This document shows positions 18,502 to 27,356 of a stretch of 64,000 bases of DNA, in pieces. Location of the stretch: assembly GCA_009772925.1 (NCBI GenBank), contig WOUQ01000003.1, positions 124,001 to 188,000 on the forward strand, given 5' to 3'. A program made the position numbers and the translations under genes. The stretch is from a bacterium (GTDB taxonomy: Bacteria > Pseudomonadota > Gammaproteobacteria > Burkholderiales > Thiobacillaceae). Numbering within the stretch: the stretch's first letter is position 1; each line of letters opens with the position of its first letter. Under the pieces are notes generated by a model, which ran no database searches, was not told the origin of the DNA, and saw only the letters and a list, made by a program, of their open reading frames with translations.

Positions 18502-20133
18502 TTATTCCAGGCGGAAGCGGCCGACGCGGGCCTGCAACCCGGCGGCAATCGCGCGCAGTTCGGCGGCGGCTTCGGCGATGCCGTGCAGGCGGGCGCCGTT
18601 GCTCTCGCTGATCTGGCTGATGCGCTCCATCGACACCGCCGTGCTCTGGCTGGCCTTGGTCTGTTCTCGCGTGGCGTCGGCGATGTGCCGGATCAGGCGA
18701 TCCACCTCGCTGGCGGCGGCGACGATGTCGTCCAGCAGCTTGCGCGTGGTCTGGCTGATTGCGGCGTTGTCGTTGACGTCGTTGCTGACGTGCGCCATGG
18801 CGTCCACCACCTGCTGCGTCTTGCTGCTGACACTGTCCACGGTCTCGGTGATCGACAGCGTGCTGGCGGAGGTGCGTTCCGCCAGCTTGCGCACTTCGTC
18901 CGCGACGACGGCGAAGCCGCGCCCCTGTTCGCCGGCGCGCGCCGCCTCGATGGCGGCGTTGAGGGCGAGCAGGTTGGTTTGATCGGCGATGTCGCGGATG
19001 ACCTGGGTCACCTGCGAGATGCGCGTGATCTGCTCGCTCAGTTCGGCGATCGCCGTGCTCGAGGTGGCCACGCTGTCGACGATGCGTTCCGTCGCCGTCA
19101 CGCTCTGCTGCATGTTGCGGTTGCCCTGCTCGGCGACGTCGCGCGCGCGGTTGGCGGCCTCGGCCACGGCGTTGGCATCCTCCGCCACCTCGGCGATGGA
19201 TACGCCCATTTGCTCCATGGCCGCGCTGACGCGCATGACCTGTTCGGTCTGGCCGTCGGCGAGATCGCTGACTTCCTGGATCGTGCCGGTCAGGGTTTCC
19301 GCGGAGCCGGCGACCTGGCGCGCGGCTGTCGCGGTATCGCCGATGGTGTCGGCGAGCGCCTGGTTCATCTGCTCCAGCGAGCGCAGCAGTTGCGCCACCT
19401 CGTCCGCACCCGCGCTGGCGACTTGGCCGCTGAGGTCGCCCTCGCTGACGCGGCGCGCGAACCGCACGGCGCCATCCAGCCGGCCGGTGAGGTCGCGCGT
19501 CAGGAATAGCGCCACCGCCACGCCGGCGATCAGCGCCAGCCCGCCCAGCGCCAGCATCAGGATGCGCGCGGCGTCGTAGGCCTCCTTGGCGCGCGTGGCC
19601 ATGGCCGCGCTGTTCTGCTCCAGGGCCGTCAGCATGGCATCGAGCTGACTGATCAGGTCGCGCTGCATGCCGCGCACGGAGTCGCGGATGCCGGTGCGCG
19701 CGGTTTCGTCGTCATCCGACAGGGTGGCGTCGATGACCACCTCGATACGCTCGGCGGCACCCGTCTCGATTTCCTTGATGCGCGCCAGCATGGCCTTGCC
19801 CTCTTCGTCGCGCACCAGTTCAGTGAGCGCCGCCTCCGCCTGCTGATAGGCCTGGCGTGCCTCGCGCATGCGCTTGGACTCGTCGCGCTTGAAGCCGAAA
19901 TCATCCTGCAACACCATGTCGCGCAGGGCGATGCCACGAAAGCGCACGGCGTCGCGCATCTTGTTGAGCTGGGTGATCTTGGCGTAGTCGCCGCGGATGA
20001 TGTCTTCCAGGTTGGCTTGCAGCATGGACATGCGACTCAGGCCGATCAACAGCATGATCAGCATCAGCGCGAGGACCACGCCGAAGCCGAGCATCAGACG
20101 CGCGCCGACTCGCATACGGGCGAGGCTGGACAT
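18502..20133 (-). CDS. Methyl-accepting chemotaxis protein (four-helix-bundle sensor)
   Basis: 543 aa. TM1 lies at about residues 12-33, then a periplasmic helical region of the 4HB_MCP type (about 34-185), TM2 at about 190-212, a HAMP domain, and the signalling coiled coil. The signalling tip [20 protein letters not shown] is intact, so it can couple to CheA/CheW. The frame runs on upstream, but the start is the ATG ending at 20133 with AGGAG upstream and the TM1 sequence following. It lies 68 bases after a gene for a periplasmic Cache protein and probably shares that gene's sigma-28 promoter. Confidence 0.93.
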   Translation of the reverse strand: MSSLARMRVGARLMLGFGVVLALMLIMLLIGLSRMSMLQANLEDIIRGDYAKITQLNKMRDAVRFRGIALRDMVLQDDFGFKRDESKRMREARQAYQQAEAALTELVRDEEGKAMLARIKEIETGAAERIEVVIDATLSDDDETARTGIRDSVRGMQRDLISQLDAMLTALEQNSAAMATRAKEAYDAARILMLALGGLALIAGVAVALFLTRDLTGRLDGAVRFARRVSEGDLSGQVASAGADEVAQLLRSLEQMNQALADTIGDTATAARQVAGSAETLTGTIQEVSDLADGQTEQVMRVSAAMEQMGVSIAEVAEDANAVAEAANRARDVAEQGNRNMQQSVTATERIVDSVATSSTAIAELSEQITRISQVTQVIRDIADQTNLLALNAAIEAARAGEQGRGFAVVADEVRKLAERTSASTLSITETVDSVSSKTQQVVDAMAHVSNDVNDNAAISQTTRKLLDDIVAAASEVDRLIRHIADATREQTKASQSTAVSMERISQISESNGARLHGIAEAAAELRAIAAGLQARVGRFRLE

Positions 20134-20201
20134 GGAGTCTCCTAGACGGTGATAGGTGCGCCGGCGCGCGAGCGCGCCGGCGGCGGTGGGGACGCGGGCG
20201 C

Positions 20202-20765
20202 TTACTCGGCGGTGATCGCGGTGTGCAGCACGCCGATCACCTTGCCGCCGTCCAATACCGGCGCAGAAGCGTGCACGCTCTTGACCTGGGTGGTGGGGTC
20301 GGGCTTGATTTCGTCGGCGGCCCAGGCCTTGCCCTTCAAGGCTTCCTTGAAGGGCGGGCGCGCGGCGGCGTTGTAGATCAGCGACTTCTCGCTGCCGGCG
20401 ACCATGTTGCCCTTCTCGTCGCGCACGAACAGCTTGTTGATGCCCTTGTCGGCTTCCCACTGCTTCACCAGCTTGCTCGCCGGCGTGGCGAGGATGGCGG
20501 TGACGACAGGGTCGGTTTCCGCCAGCCCGTCCCATTTGCCGTTGGTCATGCCGGGGATCGGGCCGCCCTTGGCGTTGGCTTCCTTCACCGCGCTGACGAT
20601 GGTCGGATTCGCCGCCCATTCCACCAGCTTCTTCTTGTAGGTCTCCACTTTGGCCGCAATATTTGCCGGCAGCTCGGCGCGGGCCTGGCCGGCCAGCAAC
20701 AGGCTGGCGGCGGCCAGCAGCAGAGCGGGGAGGAGGATATGGGGGCGGTTCAACACGCGGGTCAT
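20202..20765 (-). CDS. Periplasmic Cache (PDC-like) sensor protein
   Basis: 187 aa from the ATG ending at 20765, preceded by AGGAGATCC. A hydrophobic signal sequence ([20 protein letters not shown]) is followed by one small sensory domain: a helix with [24 protein letters not shown], then strands with [17 protein letters not shown] and [24 protein letters not shown]. That is the pattern of single Cache domains normally fused to chemoreceptors. No transmembrane or signalling domain follows. It is encoded directly before a chemoreceptor, so a ligand-binding protein that presents a signal to that receptor is a reasonable inference. Confidence 0.8.
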   Translation of the reverse strand: MTRVLNRPHILLPALLLAAASLLLAGQARAELPANIAAKVETYKKKLVEWAANPTIVSAVKEANAKGGPIPGMTNGKWDGLAETDPVVTAILATPASKLVKQWEADKGINKLFVRDEKGNMVAGSEKSLIYNAAARPPFKEALKGKAWAADEIKPDPTTQVKSVHASAPVLDGGKVIGVLHTAITAE

Positions 20766-20814
20766 GACGGATCTCCTGAAAGTTTTATCCGGCAAGCCTG
20801 GCCGGGTGAGCCAC

Positions 20815-20841
20815 TTATCGGAGCGAACCGCAATTTCTTTA
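20815..20841 (-). promoter_or_regulatory. Sigma-28 (FliA) promoter of the Cache-chemoreceptor operon
   Basis: Minus strand reads TAAAGAAA (20834-20841), an 11-base spacer, then TCCGATAA (20815-20822). The flagellar sigma-28 consensus is TAAAGTTT-N11-GCCGATAA, so 13 of 16 positions match with exact spacing. It lies 50 bases upstream of the Cache gene start. Such promoters drive late motility and chemotaxis genes, tying this pair to the flagellar regulon. Confidence 0.8.
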
Positions 20842-20891
20842 AACCCCGCATGGCTCGGTTTTGCGCAGCCGGGGGGTGTGGGTCGGCCGCC

Positions 20892-21779
20892 TTATGCCAA
20901 GTCTTTCCCCGCCGCGGCCAGTCCATCGCGCACAGTCGGATAGCGCAGCCGGAAACGCAGTTCGGACTTGATGCGCCGGTTGCAAAGGCGGCGCGACTCG
21001 TTGAGGAAACTGCGCATGGCCGGCGTCACCGCTGCGATCACCTCGTGCCGGGGCAGGCGCGGCGGCCGCGGCAGGCCGAGGTGGTCGGCGACCACGTCGA
21101 ACCAGTCGCCCATCTTCAGGCCGCTGTCGTCCACCGCGTTGTAGAGCCGGTTGGGCTTGCCGCGGAACAGGGCGGCCAGGGCGAGGCGGGCCAGGTCGTC
21201 GGCGTGGATGTGGTTGGTGTAGGCATCGTCCTCCGCGAGGATGGCCGGCAGGCCCTTCCTGACCCGTTCCGCCGGCATGCGATCCTGGGCGTAGATACCG
21301 GGGGCGCGCAGGATGGCGACATGGCGCCCGCCCCGGCCCCAGGCGCGCAGACGGCCTTCCGCGTCGGCGCGGCGCCTGGCGCGGGTGTTGTGGGGCCGGG
21401 CAGGACGGGTTTCCGGCACCACGGCGCCGGCGCAGTCTCCATAGACGCCACTGGTGCTGATGTAGATCAGTGAGGCGTGCGGCGCGGGGCGCGAGGCGTG
21501 AGGGCGGCGGGAGAGGGCGGCGAGGAGGCGGCGGGTGCGCGGGTCGGTTTCGCCCTCGCCGGGGGGCGGGGCGAAGTGCAGCACGACATCGGCCAGCCCG
21601 GCCAGGCGCTTGAGGCTGGCACGGTCGTCCAGGTTGCCGGCGACCGGCGTCACACCGGCGGCGCGCAGTTCGGCGAAGCGCTCGCGGGAATGGCTGAGGG
21701 CGTAAATGCGGGCGCGGCCGCCGAGCAAACGGACCGCGCGCAGACCCACGTCGCCGCAGCCGACAATTAGAATGCGCAT
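20892..21779 (-). CDS. NAD(P)-dependent epimerase/reductase (YeeZ-like extended SDR)
   Basis: 295 aa. A Rossmann nucleotide-binding motif opens the protein (MRILIVGCGDVGLRAVRLLGG). The catalytic Tyr of the SDR family is likely in ISTSGVYGDCAG (about residue 110), although the lysine of YxxxK is not evident, as in many atypical extended SDRs. The segment TNHIHADDLARLALAALF is typical of the YeeZ group. The substrate is not known. It is divergent from the ferredoxin reductase gene and on the same strand as the Cache gene. Confidence 0.8.
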   Translation of the reverse strand: MRILIVGCGDVGLRAVRLLGGRARIYALSHSRERFAELRAAGVTPVAGNLDDRASLKRLAGLADVVLHFAPPPGEGETDPRTRRLLAALSRRPHASRPAPHASLIYISTSGVYGDCAGAVVPETRPARPHNTRARRRADAEGRLRAWGRGGRHVAILRAPGIYAQDRMPAERVRKGLPAILAEDDAYTNHIHADDLARLALAALFRGKPNRLYNAVDDSGLKMGDWFDVVADHLGLPRPPRLPRHEVIAAVTPAMRSFLNESRRLCNRRIKSELRFRLRYPTVRDGLAAAGKDLA

Positions 21780-21802
21780 GTTCTTTCGAGAGGAAAACGA
21801 TC

Positions 21803-22819
21803 GTGTCTTACCAGGTCACCATTCAACCCAGCGGCCACCAGTTTACCGTCAAGCCCGGCGAAACCCTGCTTGCCGCCGCCCTCAACGCCGGTTTCTCTCT
21901 GCCCTATGGCTGCCGCAACGGCGCCTGCGGCGCCTGCAAGGGCAAGGTGCTGGCCGGTTCCGTCGATTACGGCACTTTCCAGGAGGGCGCGCTGACGCAC
22001 GAGGACAAGCTGAAGGGCCTGGCCCTGTTCTGCTGCGCCAAGGCCGAGAGCGACCTGACCATCGAGGTGAAGGAGGTCGGCGCGGCCAAGGACATTCCCA
22101 TCAAGACCCTGCCGTGCCGCATCGAGAGGATGGACAGACTGGCCGCTGACGTCATGGCCCTGTGGCTCAAATTGCCCTCCAACGAGCGCTTGCAGTTCCT
22201 GCCCGGCCAGTACATCGACTTCCTGCTCAAGGATGGCAAGCGGCGCAGTTTCTCGCTGGCCAACGCGCCGGAGGAGGATGCCCTGCTCGAACTGCACATC
22301 CGCCACGTGCCCGGCGGCCACTTCACCGAGCACGTGTTCGGCGCCATGAAGGTGAAGGACATCATGCGCATCTCCGGCCCCTACGGCAGCTTTTTCCTGC
22401 GCGATTCCAGCAAACCCGCGATTTTCGTCGCTGGCGGCACCGGCTTCGCGCCCATCAAGAGCATCCTCGCGCACGCCTTCCATCACGAAGTGGACCGCCA
22501 GTTCGTGCTGTACTGGGGAGGCAAGGACCTGGCCGGGCTGTACCTGCCCGGCGTACCCTCCGCCTGGCAGCAGGCGCACGGCAACTTCAGCTTCATTCCC
22601 GTGCTGTCCGAGCCCGCTCCGGCGGACCACTGGCCAGGCCGCACGGGTTTCGTGCATGCAGCGGTGCTGGCGGATTTCGCCGACCTGTCCGGTTACGAGG
22701 TCTATGCCTGCGGCGCCCCGGTGATGGTGGCGTCGGCCCGCCGCGACTTCACCGCGCGTGGCCTGCCGGAGGACGCCTTCTTCTCGGATTCCTTCGAATT
22801 CCAAGGCGCCGCGGCCTGA
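21803..22819 (+). CDS. Ferredoxin-NAD(P)H oxidoreductase, CDP-6-deoxyglucoseen reductase-like
   Basis: 338 aa with a GTG start at 21803 and GAGAGGA upstream. The N-terminal plant-type [2Fe-2S] domain has the C-x4-C-x2-C set CRNGACGACKG and the fourth Cys in LFCCAKAESD. It is followed by an FAD domain (RRSFSLANAP) and an NAD domain (FVAGGTGFAPIKSIL, ending DSFEFQ). This layout is shared by CDP-6-deoxy-delta-3,4-glucoseen reductases and many oxygenase reductases. With no deoxysugar genes nearby, a general electron-transfer role is more likely. It is convergent with hemY. Confidence 0.9.
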   Translation: MSYQVTIQPSGHQFTVKPGETLLAAALNAGFSLPYGCRNGACGACKGKVLAGSVDYGTFQEGALTHEDKLKGLALFCCAKAESDLTIEVKEVGAAKDIPIKTLPCRIERMDRLAADVMALWLKLPSNERLQFLPGQYIDFLLKDGKRRSFSLANAPEEDALLELHIRHVPGGHFTEHVFGAMKVKDIMRISGPYGSFFLRDSSKPAIFVAGGTGFAPIKSILAHAFHHEVDRQFVLYWGGKDLAGLYLPGVPSAWQQAHGNFSFIPVLSEPAPADHWPGRTGFVHAAVLADFADLSGYEVYACGAPVMVASARRDFTARGLPEDAFFSDSFEFQGAAA

Positions 22820-22829
22820 GCCAAGGCGA

Positions 22830-23267
22830 TCAGGAGCTGGCGGGAGCGCTGTCCGATGGCGGCGTCGGGTTGCCCGGCGGAGTGGGTGCCGGCGCGCGCA
22901 GGCGGGCCTGCAGGTCGGGCGCCAGGCTGCTGTCGGCTGCCTGTTCGGCCAGACGCCGGGCCTTGTCCGCGTCGCCATCGAGGTGCGCGCGCAATGCATC
23001 CAGCAGTACGGTGTCCGCCTTGTCGCGCCTTTTTTTCTCACGCCAGGCGCGCAGATCCCCGGAAAGATTGAGGGCGATGACGCCCAGGCGCAGCGCGGCA
23101 TAGGCCAGCAGCAGCAGCCCCACCAGTAGCAACAGGGCGAGGATGAAGGACAACTCCAGCCGCCACGGGGGATAGACCACGATGACGTAGCCCTGGTCCA
23201 GGCGGGCGGCCAGGGTGAGCGCCACCGCCGCCGCGAACAGCGCCAGCAGCCAGAGCACCGCGCGCAT
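22830..23267 (-). CDS. hemY: HemY-like membrane protein, unusually short
   Basis: 145 aa. Two hydrophobic segments are present (AVLWLLALFAAAVALTLAA; ILALLLLVGLLLLAYAALRL), enclosing the HemY_N-type loop DQGYVIVVYPPWRLELS, which fits the family well. Proteobacterial HemY is usually near 400 aa with TPR repeats. Here only about one helix pair (ADTVLLDALRAHLDGDADKARRLAEQAAD) follows the membrane part before a Pro/Ser-rich tail and the stop. It is the last gene after hemC-hemD-hemX, overlapping hemX by one base. Its role in haem supply or envelope organisation is unproven. Confidence 0.8.
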   Translation of the reverse strand: MRAVLWLLALFAAAVALTLAARLDQGYVIVVYPPWRLELSFILALLLLVGLLLLAYAALRLGVIALNLSGDLRAWREKKRRDKADTVLLDALRAHLDGDADKARRLAEQAADSSLAPDLQARLRAPAPTPPGNPTPPSDSAPASS

Positions 23268-24274
23268 CAGGGCCCCGTCCGCGAGGCACGCAGGGCGCGC
23301 AGGCTGGCGTCGAGGCCGGCGTCGCGCAGGGCGACGGGGGCCTTGAGCAGGTCGTCCAGGCTGGCGACATAGGCCTTGCCGGCTGCATCCCGCAGGCTGA
23401 AGTAACGCTCCACCCAGCCGCGCGCGGCGCCGAGGTCGGCGCGGAAGGCGGTTTCGTCCCGTTGCAGCAGGGCCAGGCGCGCGGCCAGCAGGCGCAATTT
23501 CAGGTTTTCGCGCAGGAAATAGGCCTGCGAGGGCGCGAGCAGGGGCAGGTCGGGATGCTCGAGACGCCGGATGCGCACCAGACTCTTGAACTCCCGCCAG
23601 AGCTCCCCGCTCAGGCGCGCCAGGGTGTCGGCGGGACCCGCTTCGGCCGGGGCAGGCGCTGCTGGCGCCGGCAGGCTGTCGGCTTCGGTCTTGAGTTCGC
23701 CCACCCCCTGGATGAGGACATCGAGACGCGCGCTCATGTTTTCGATGTCAGCCGCGGGCAGCAGTTTCAGGCGCTCCATGTCCTTGGCGATGGCCGTCCG
23801 CAGGGCGACGAACTGCGGCTTGGCGAGTTGCGCCAGGCGGGTTTCGGCGGCCTCCAGGCCGATCAGCGCGGCGCGCACGTTGCCCGCCAGCAGCAGTTGC
23901 TGCTGGGCCAGCAGCAGGGTTTGTTCGATGTCGGCGGCGACGCGCTCGTCCTGGCTGCGCGCCAGATCCTGATACATGGCGGTGAGGGCGAGCTGCTGGT
24001 CCTGGGTTTCACGCCCGCGGTTCTCCAGGGCCATCAGGCGGTTCTGCAGGTCCGCCAGGGCCTCATTGGCGGCCTTCGCGGCGGTGCGCGCCTCGCGGCT
24101 GGCCGTGTCGAATTCGCCGATGCGGCGGGCCAGTTGTGTTTCCAGTTGGCCCATGCGGTCATAACTGACCCAGGCGAATCCGAGACCGGCCGCCACGGCC
24201 GCGACGGCCAGGGCCAGGGCCGCCAGGCTGAGGGCGGGGGCGATGCGGAGGAGGCGGCTAGGCGGAGTGGTCAC
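23267..24274 (-). CDS. hemX: HemX-like membrane protein (uroporphyrinogen-III C-methyltransferase family name)
   Basis: 335 aa if started at the GTG ending at 24274, which overlaps the hemD stop by 17 bases; the frame is open further up. One N-terminal transmembrane segment (about residues 10-32) is followed by a long coiled coil (QLETQLARRIGEFDTASREA and after) and a helical periplasmic domain ending near LRALRASRTGP. HemX is annotated as a uroporphyrinogen methyltransferase, but lacks a methyltransferase fold, and its function is unsettled. It lies between hemD and hemY as in other proteobacteria. Confidence 0.88.
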   Translation of the reverse strand: MTTPPSRLLRIAPALSLAALALAVAAVAAGLGFAWVSYDRMGQLETQLARRIGEFDTASREARTAAKAANEALADLQNRLMALENRGRETQDQQLALTAMYQDLARSQDERVAADIEQTLLLAQQQLLLAGNVRAALIGLEAAETRLAQLAKPQFVALRTAIAKDMERLKLLPAADIENMSARLDVLIQGVGELKTEADSLPAPAAPAPAEAGPADTLARLSGELWREFKSLVRIRRLEHPDLPLLAPSQAYFLRENLKLRLLAARLALLQRDETAFRADLGAARGWVERYFSLRDAAGKAYVASLDDLLKAPVALRDAGLDASLRALRASRTGP

Positions 24275-25091
24275 GCGAGAAGTATTCCACAAGACCGTCG
24301 ACGAGGCCCGCTTCGCCCGGCGGCGTGGCGTGGGCGGCAACGAAGCCGAGGCGCGCGGCGTGGGCGGCGACGCGCGGGTGCGGCGCGAACAACGGGATGG
24401 AGAACAGACGCGGCGCGTCCTCGCCCAGAAGACTCATCAGGTTGTCCAGCGTCTCGCCGCTGAACACCGTGACGGCGCGCAGCCGCCCGGTGGCGAGGGA
24501 TTCGAGCAACGGCCCGGGGTCCGCCCCCTCGGTCCGCCCGCGCCGGTAGCATTCGGCATAGTCCACCTCGGCGCCGCGCGCGCGCAGGGCCTCGGCCAGC
24601 AGTTCGCGGCCACCCTCGCCGCGGAAGATGAGGATGCGCCGGCCCTCCACCCGCGCGAGCTCGGGCAGGGCCAGCAGGTGCTCGCTGTCGGCGCCGCCCG
24701 GCGGCACCAGCACGGGGCCGACGCCCAGCCCGGCGAGGGCTATGGCGGTACCCTCGCCGACGGCGGCGATGCGCGGCCGCGGCGGCCAGGCGATGGTCCG
24801 CGCCCCCGGCCCGGCCAATTCATGCTCGGGCCGATTTTGCGCAAGGTCGGCGAGGGCAGCCAGGCCGTACTCGGCCGCGCGTGGACTGATGAAAATCGCC
24901 AGGTCGTAGGCGCCCAGCCCGGCCAGGGTGTTGCGCAGCGCATCCGGCCGGACGGTCGGCAGGATGGCGAGGGCGGGAAAGACCACAACCTCGGCGCCGA
25001 GGCCGCGCAGGCGCGCGGACAGGGCCTCGGCCTGGGCGGCCGGGCGCGTGACCAGTACCCCCACGCCCGCGAGGGGCCCCGCCGGCGTCAT
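24258..25091 (-). CDS. hemD: Uroporphyrinogen-III synthase
   Basis: 277 aa. It closes hydroxymethylbilane to uroporphyrinogen III with inversion of ring D. The family is weakly conserved; visible landmarks are [66 protein letters not shown] and [13 protein letters not shown]. Its position and 4-base overlap with hemC make the call firm. It is followed by hemX, whose proposed start lies inside its last codons. Confidence 0.92.
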   Translation of the reverse strand: MTPAGPLAGVGVLVTRPAAQAEALSARLRGLGAEVVVFPALAILPTVRPDALRNTLAGLGAYDLAIFISPRAAEYGLAALADLAQNRPEHELAGPGARTIAWPPRPRIAAVGEGTAIALAGLGVGPVLVPPGGADSEHLLALPELARVEGRRILIFRGEGGRELLAEALRARGAEVDYAECYRRGRTEGADPGPLLESLATGRLRAVTVFSGETLDNLMSLLGEDAPRLFSIPLFAPHPRVAAHAARLGFVAAHATPPGEAGLVDGLVEYFSRDHSA

Positions 25092-26020
25092 TGCGCGCGG
25101 TGGATGAGTTCGGCCAGCAGGTGGTCGGCGCCCTGGGCGATGAGATCCTCGGCGGCGGTGAGACCGACCTGCTCGGGGGCGTCCAGGGGGCCTTCGGCAA
25201 TCGTGCGGAAGAAGCGGATGCCTTCCAGATCGGCGACGAAGGCGCGCAGATGCAGGTGACCGTCGCGCGCCACCGCATAGCCGCCGATGGGCGCCTGGCA
25301 GCCGCCCTGCAGCCGGCGGCTCATGGCGCGCTCGGCGCGCACGCAGGCGGCGGTGATGGGATCGTTGAGGGGGGCCAGCAGCGCCGCCAGTTCGGGCCGG
25401 CCGCTGCGGATCTCGATGCCCAGCGCGCCCTGGCCGACGGCGGGCAGGCTTTCCTCCGGCGCCAGGATGGCGGTGATGCGCGTCTCGAAACCGAGCCGCT
25501 TGAGACCGGCGGCAGCCAGCAGGATGGCGTCGTAGTGGCCCTCGTCGAGCTTGCGCAGGCGGGTGTTGACGTTGCCGCGCAGCATGTCGACGTTGAGATG
25601 CGGCAGCCTGGCGCGCAGTTGCGCCTGCCGGCGCAGGCTGGAGGTGCCGACGCGGGCGCCGGGCGGCAGCGCCTCCAGGCTGGCGTAATGGTTCGACACG
25701 AAGGCGTCGCGCGGATCCTCGCGCTGCGAGATGGCCGCCAGCTCGAAGCCGTCCGGTAGGTCCATGGGCACGTCCTTGATGGAATGCACCGCCAGGTCGG
25801 CGCGTCCCTCGGCCATGGCGACTTCCAGTTCCTTGACGAAGAGGCCCTTGCCGCCGATGCGCGAAAGGGGGGAGTCGAGGATCTGGTCGCCCTGGGTGGT
25901 CATGCCCAGGAGTTCCACTTCCAGCCCGGGATGCAGGGCCGTCAAGCGGGCCTTGACGTGTTCGGCCTGCCAGAGAGCGAGCTGGCTTTGCCGGGTGGCG
26001 ATGACGATGCGTTGCGGCAT
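25088..26020 (-). CDS. hemC: Porphobilinogen deaminase (hydroxymethylbilane synthase)
   Basis: 310 aa. It polymerises four porphobilinogens to hydroxymethylbilane. The cofactor-binding Cys sits in [16 protein letters not shown] (about residue 241). The catalytic Asp region [15 protein letters not shown] and the N-terminal [20 protein letters not shown] are intact. Length is normal. First gene of hemC-hemD-hemX-hemY; divergent from a periplasmic thioredoxin-like gene across about 65 bases. Confidence 0.97.
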   Translation of the reverse strand: MPQRIVIATRQSQLALWQAEHVKARLTALHPGLEVELLGMTTQGDQILDSPLSRIGGKGLFVKELEVAMAEGRADLAVHSIKDVPMDLPDGFELAAISQREDPRDAFVSNHYASLEALPPGARVGTSSLRRQAQLRARLPHLNVDMLRGNVNTRLRKLDEGHYDAILLAAAGLKRLGFETRITAILAPEESLPAVGQGALGIEIRSGRPELAALLAPLNDPITAACVRAERAMSRRLQGGCQAPIGGYAVARDGHLHLRAFVADLEGIRFFRTIAEGPLDAPEQVGLTAAEDLIAQGADHLLAELIHRAQ

Positions 26021-26085
26021 GTTTGGACTATTTCTGTGCGTGGGGGAAGGTCACTACAATGCCTGCTCACATGAGGAAAACAGCG

Positions 26086-26583
26086 ATGAAACAAGCAGTT
26101 GCGCGGTGGCTGGCGATTGTAGCATGGGCCTGTGGCACGGCCCTGGCCGCCGACGCCCTGCCGCCGGCCCGCGATCTGCAGAAGGACGCTCGCGCCGCCC
26201 GCGATCTGCGCGGCGTCGTCGTGCTGGTTTTTTCCGGCGACGACTGCCGCTACTGCCGGCGTGCCCTCAATGATTATCTGATCCCCATGAGCCAGACCGA
26301 GTACTACCGTGAGCGCGTGGTGATGCGCCAGGTGGAGGCGTTCAGCGACCTGGAGATGAAGGATTTCCAGGGCCGCCGCATCCCGCACCGCGCCCTGGCC
26401 GCCCGGCATGGCGTGCGCCTGGTGCCGACGGTGCTGGTGGTCGATAGCGAGGGTCGTCCCCTGGCCAAGCCGGTGGTGGGCCTGCTCACCGAGGATTTCT
26501 ATACCCATTACCTGGACCAGGCCATCAGCGAGGGCCTCGACAAGGTGCGCGGCGCCGCGCCGCAGCGGCTCGGCGCGCGCTGA
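26086..26583 (+). CDS. Secreted thioredoxin-like protein (SoxW-type)
   Basis: 165 aa from the ATG at 26086, preceded by GAGGA. A signal peptide (MKQAVARWLAIVAWACGTALAA) leads to a thioredoxin fold with a CxxC of unusual make-up, SGDDCRYCRRALNDYL (about residues 58-73), and the cis-Pro segment RLVPTVLVVDSEGRP. Periplasmic proteins of this type (thioredoxin_2/SoxW-like) reduce or guard thiols. The partner is unknown; proximity to hemC raises cytochrome maturation as an untested idea. It ends 26 bases before the AlgR-like gene on the other strand. Confidence 0.8.
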   Translation: MKQAVARWLAIVAWACGTALAADALPPARDLQKDARAARDLRGVVVLVFSGDDCRYCRRALNDYLIPMSQTEYYRERVVMRQVEAFSDLEMKDFQGRRIPHRALAARHGVRLVPTVLVVDSEGRPLAKPVVGLLTEDFYTHYLDQAISEGLDKVRGAAPQRLGAR

Positions 26584-26609
26584 GCCGCGCTGCTCGCGGA
26601 GACCGCCGC

Positions 26610-27356
26610 TCAACCACGCGCCAGGAAATCGCGCGCCACGTGAGCCTGTCGGCGTGATACCGGCAGGCGTTCCGGCCAGTCGCGCAGCACCGCCAGCCAG
26701 TGCCCCTCGCCCTCGTCCGCCTGGCGCACGAAGCCCGTGAGATGCCGGCGCGCCACCAGGCAGTTGCGGTGGATGCGCAGGAAATCGTCTGCGAACTCCT
26801 CCTCCAGCCGCACCAGCGATTCGTCCAGCAGGTACTCGCGCTCCCGCGTGCGGGCGGTGACATAGCGCAGTTCGGCGCGCAGGTAGAGCACGTCGGCCAC
26901 GGGCACGCGCCACAGGCGACCTGGCTCCAGCACCAGGAAATGCTCGCGGCGAACAGCCGTGGCGGCGGGCTCCTCCGCGCCGGGCGGGCGCACCCGCGAC
27001 AGGGCCTCGCGCAGGCGGGCCAGGCGCACCGGCTTGAGCAGGTAATCCACCGCCCGCAGTTCGAAGGCGCGCAGAGCATGTTCGTCGTAGGCGGTGACGA
27101 AAATGATGGCGGGCGCATGCGGCAGGGCGGCGATGCGGCGAGCGGTGTCGAGGCCGTTCATGCCGGGCATCTGGATGTCGAGCAGGACGACGTCGGCCGG
27201 AGTGGTCGCCACCTTCGCCAGGGCGGCTTCGCCGCTCGATGCCTCGGCCACCACCTCGGCCGGGATTTCCCCCGCGAGATCGTCCAGCAGGCTGGCCAGG
27301 CGCGCCCGCGCCAGGGACTCGTCGTCGACCAGGATGACGCGCAGCGGCGCCCTCAC
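26610..27356 (-). CDS. algR: LytTR response regulator (AlgR-like)
   Basis: 248 aa. The receiver domain has DDE at residues 11-13 and the phospho-acceptor Asp60 in VVLLDIQMPGMNGLD, with Thr/Lys of the switch in FVTAYDEHA and YLLKPVR. The C-terminal LytTR DNA-binding domain (about 135-245) shows LRYVTARTREREYLLDESL and FLRIHRNCLVARRHL. It overlaps the kinase gene by 4 bases. In Pseudomonas AlgR controls alginate and twitching genes; targets here cannot be read from the window. Confidence 0.93.
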   Translation of the reverse strand: MRAPLRVILVDDESLARARLASLLDDLAGEIPAEVVAEASSGEAALAKVATTPADVVLLDIQMPGMNGLDTARRIAALPHAPAIIFVTAYDEHALRAFELRAVDYLLKPVRLARLREALSRVRPPGAEEPAATAVRREHFLVLEPGRLWRVPVADVLYLRAELRYVTARTREREYLLDESLVRLEEEFADDFLRIHRNCLVARRHLTGFVRQADEGEGHWLAVLRDWPERLPVSRRQAHVARDFLARG

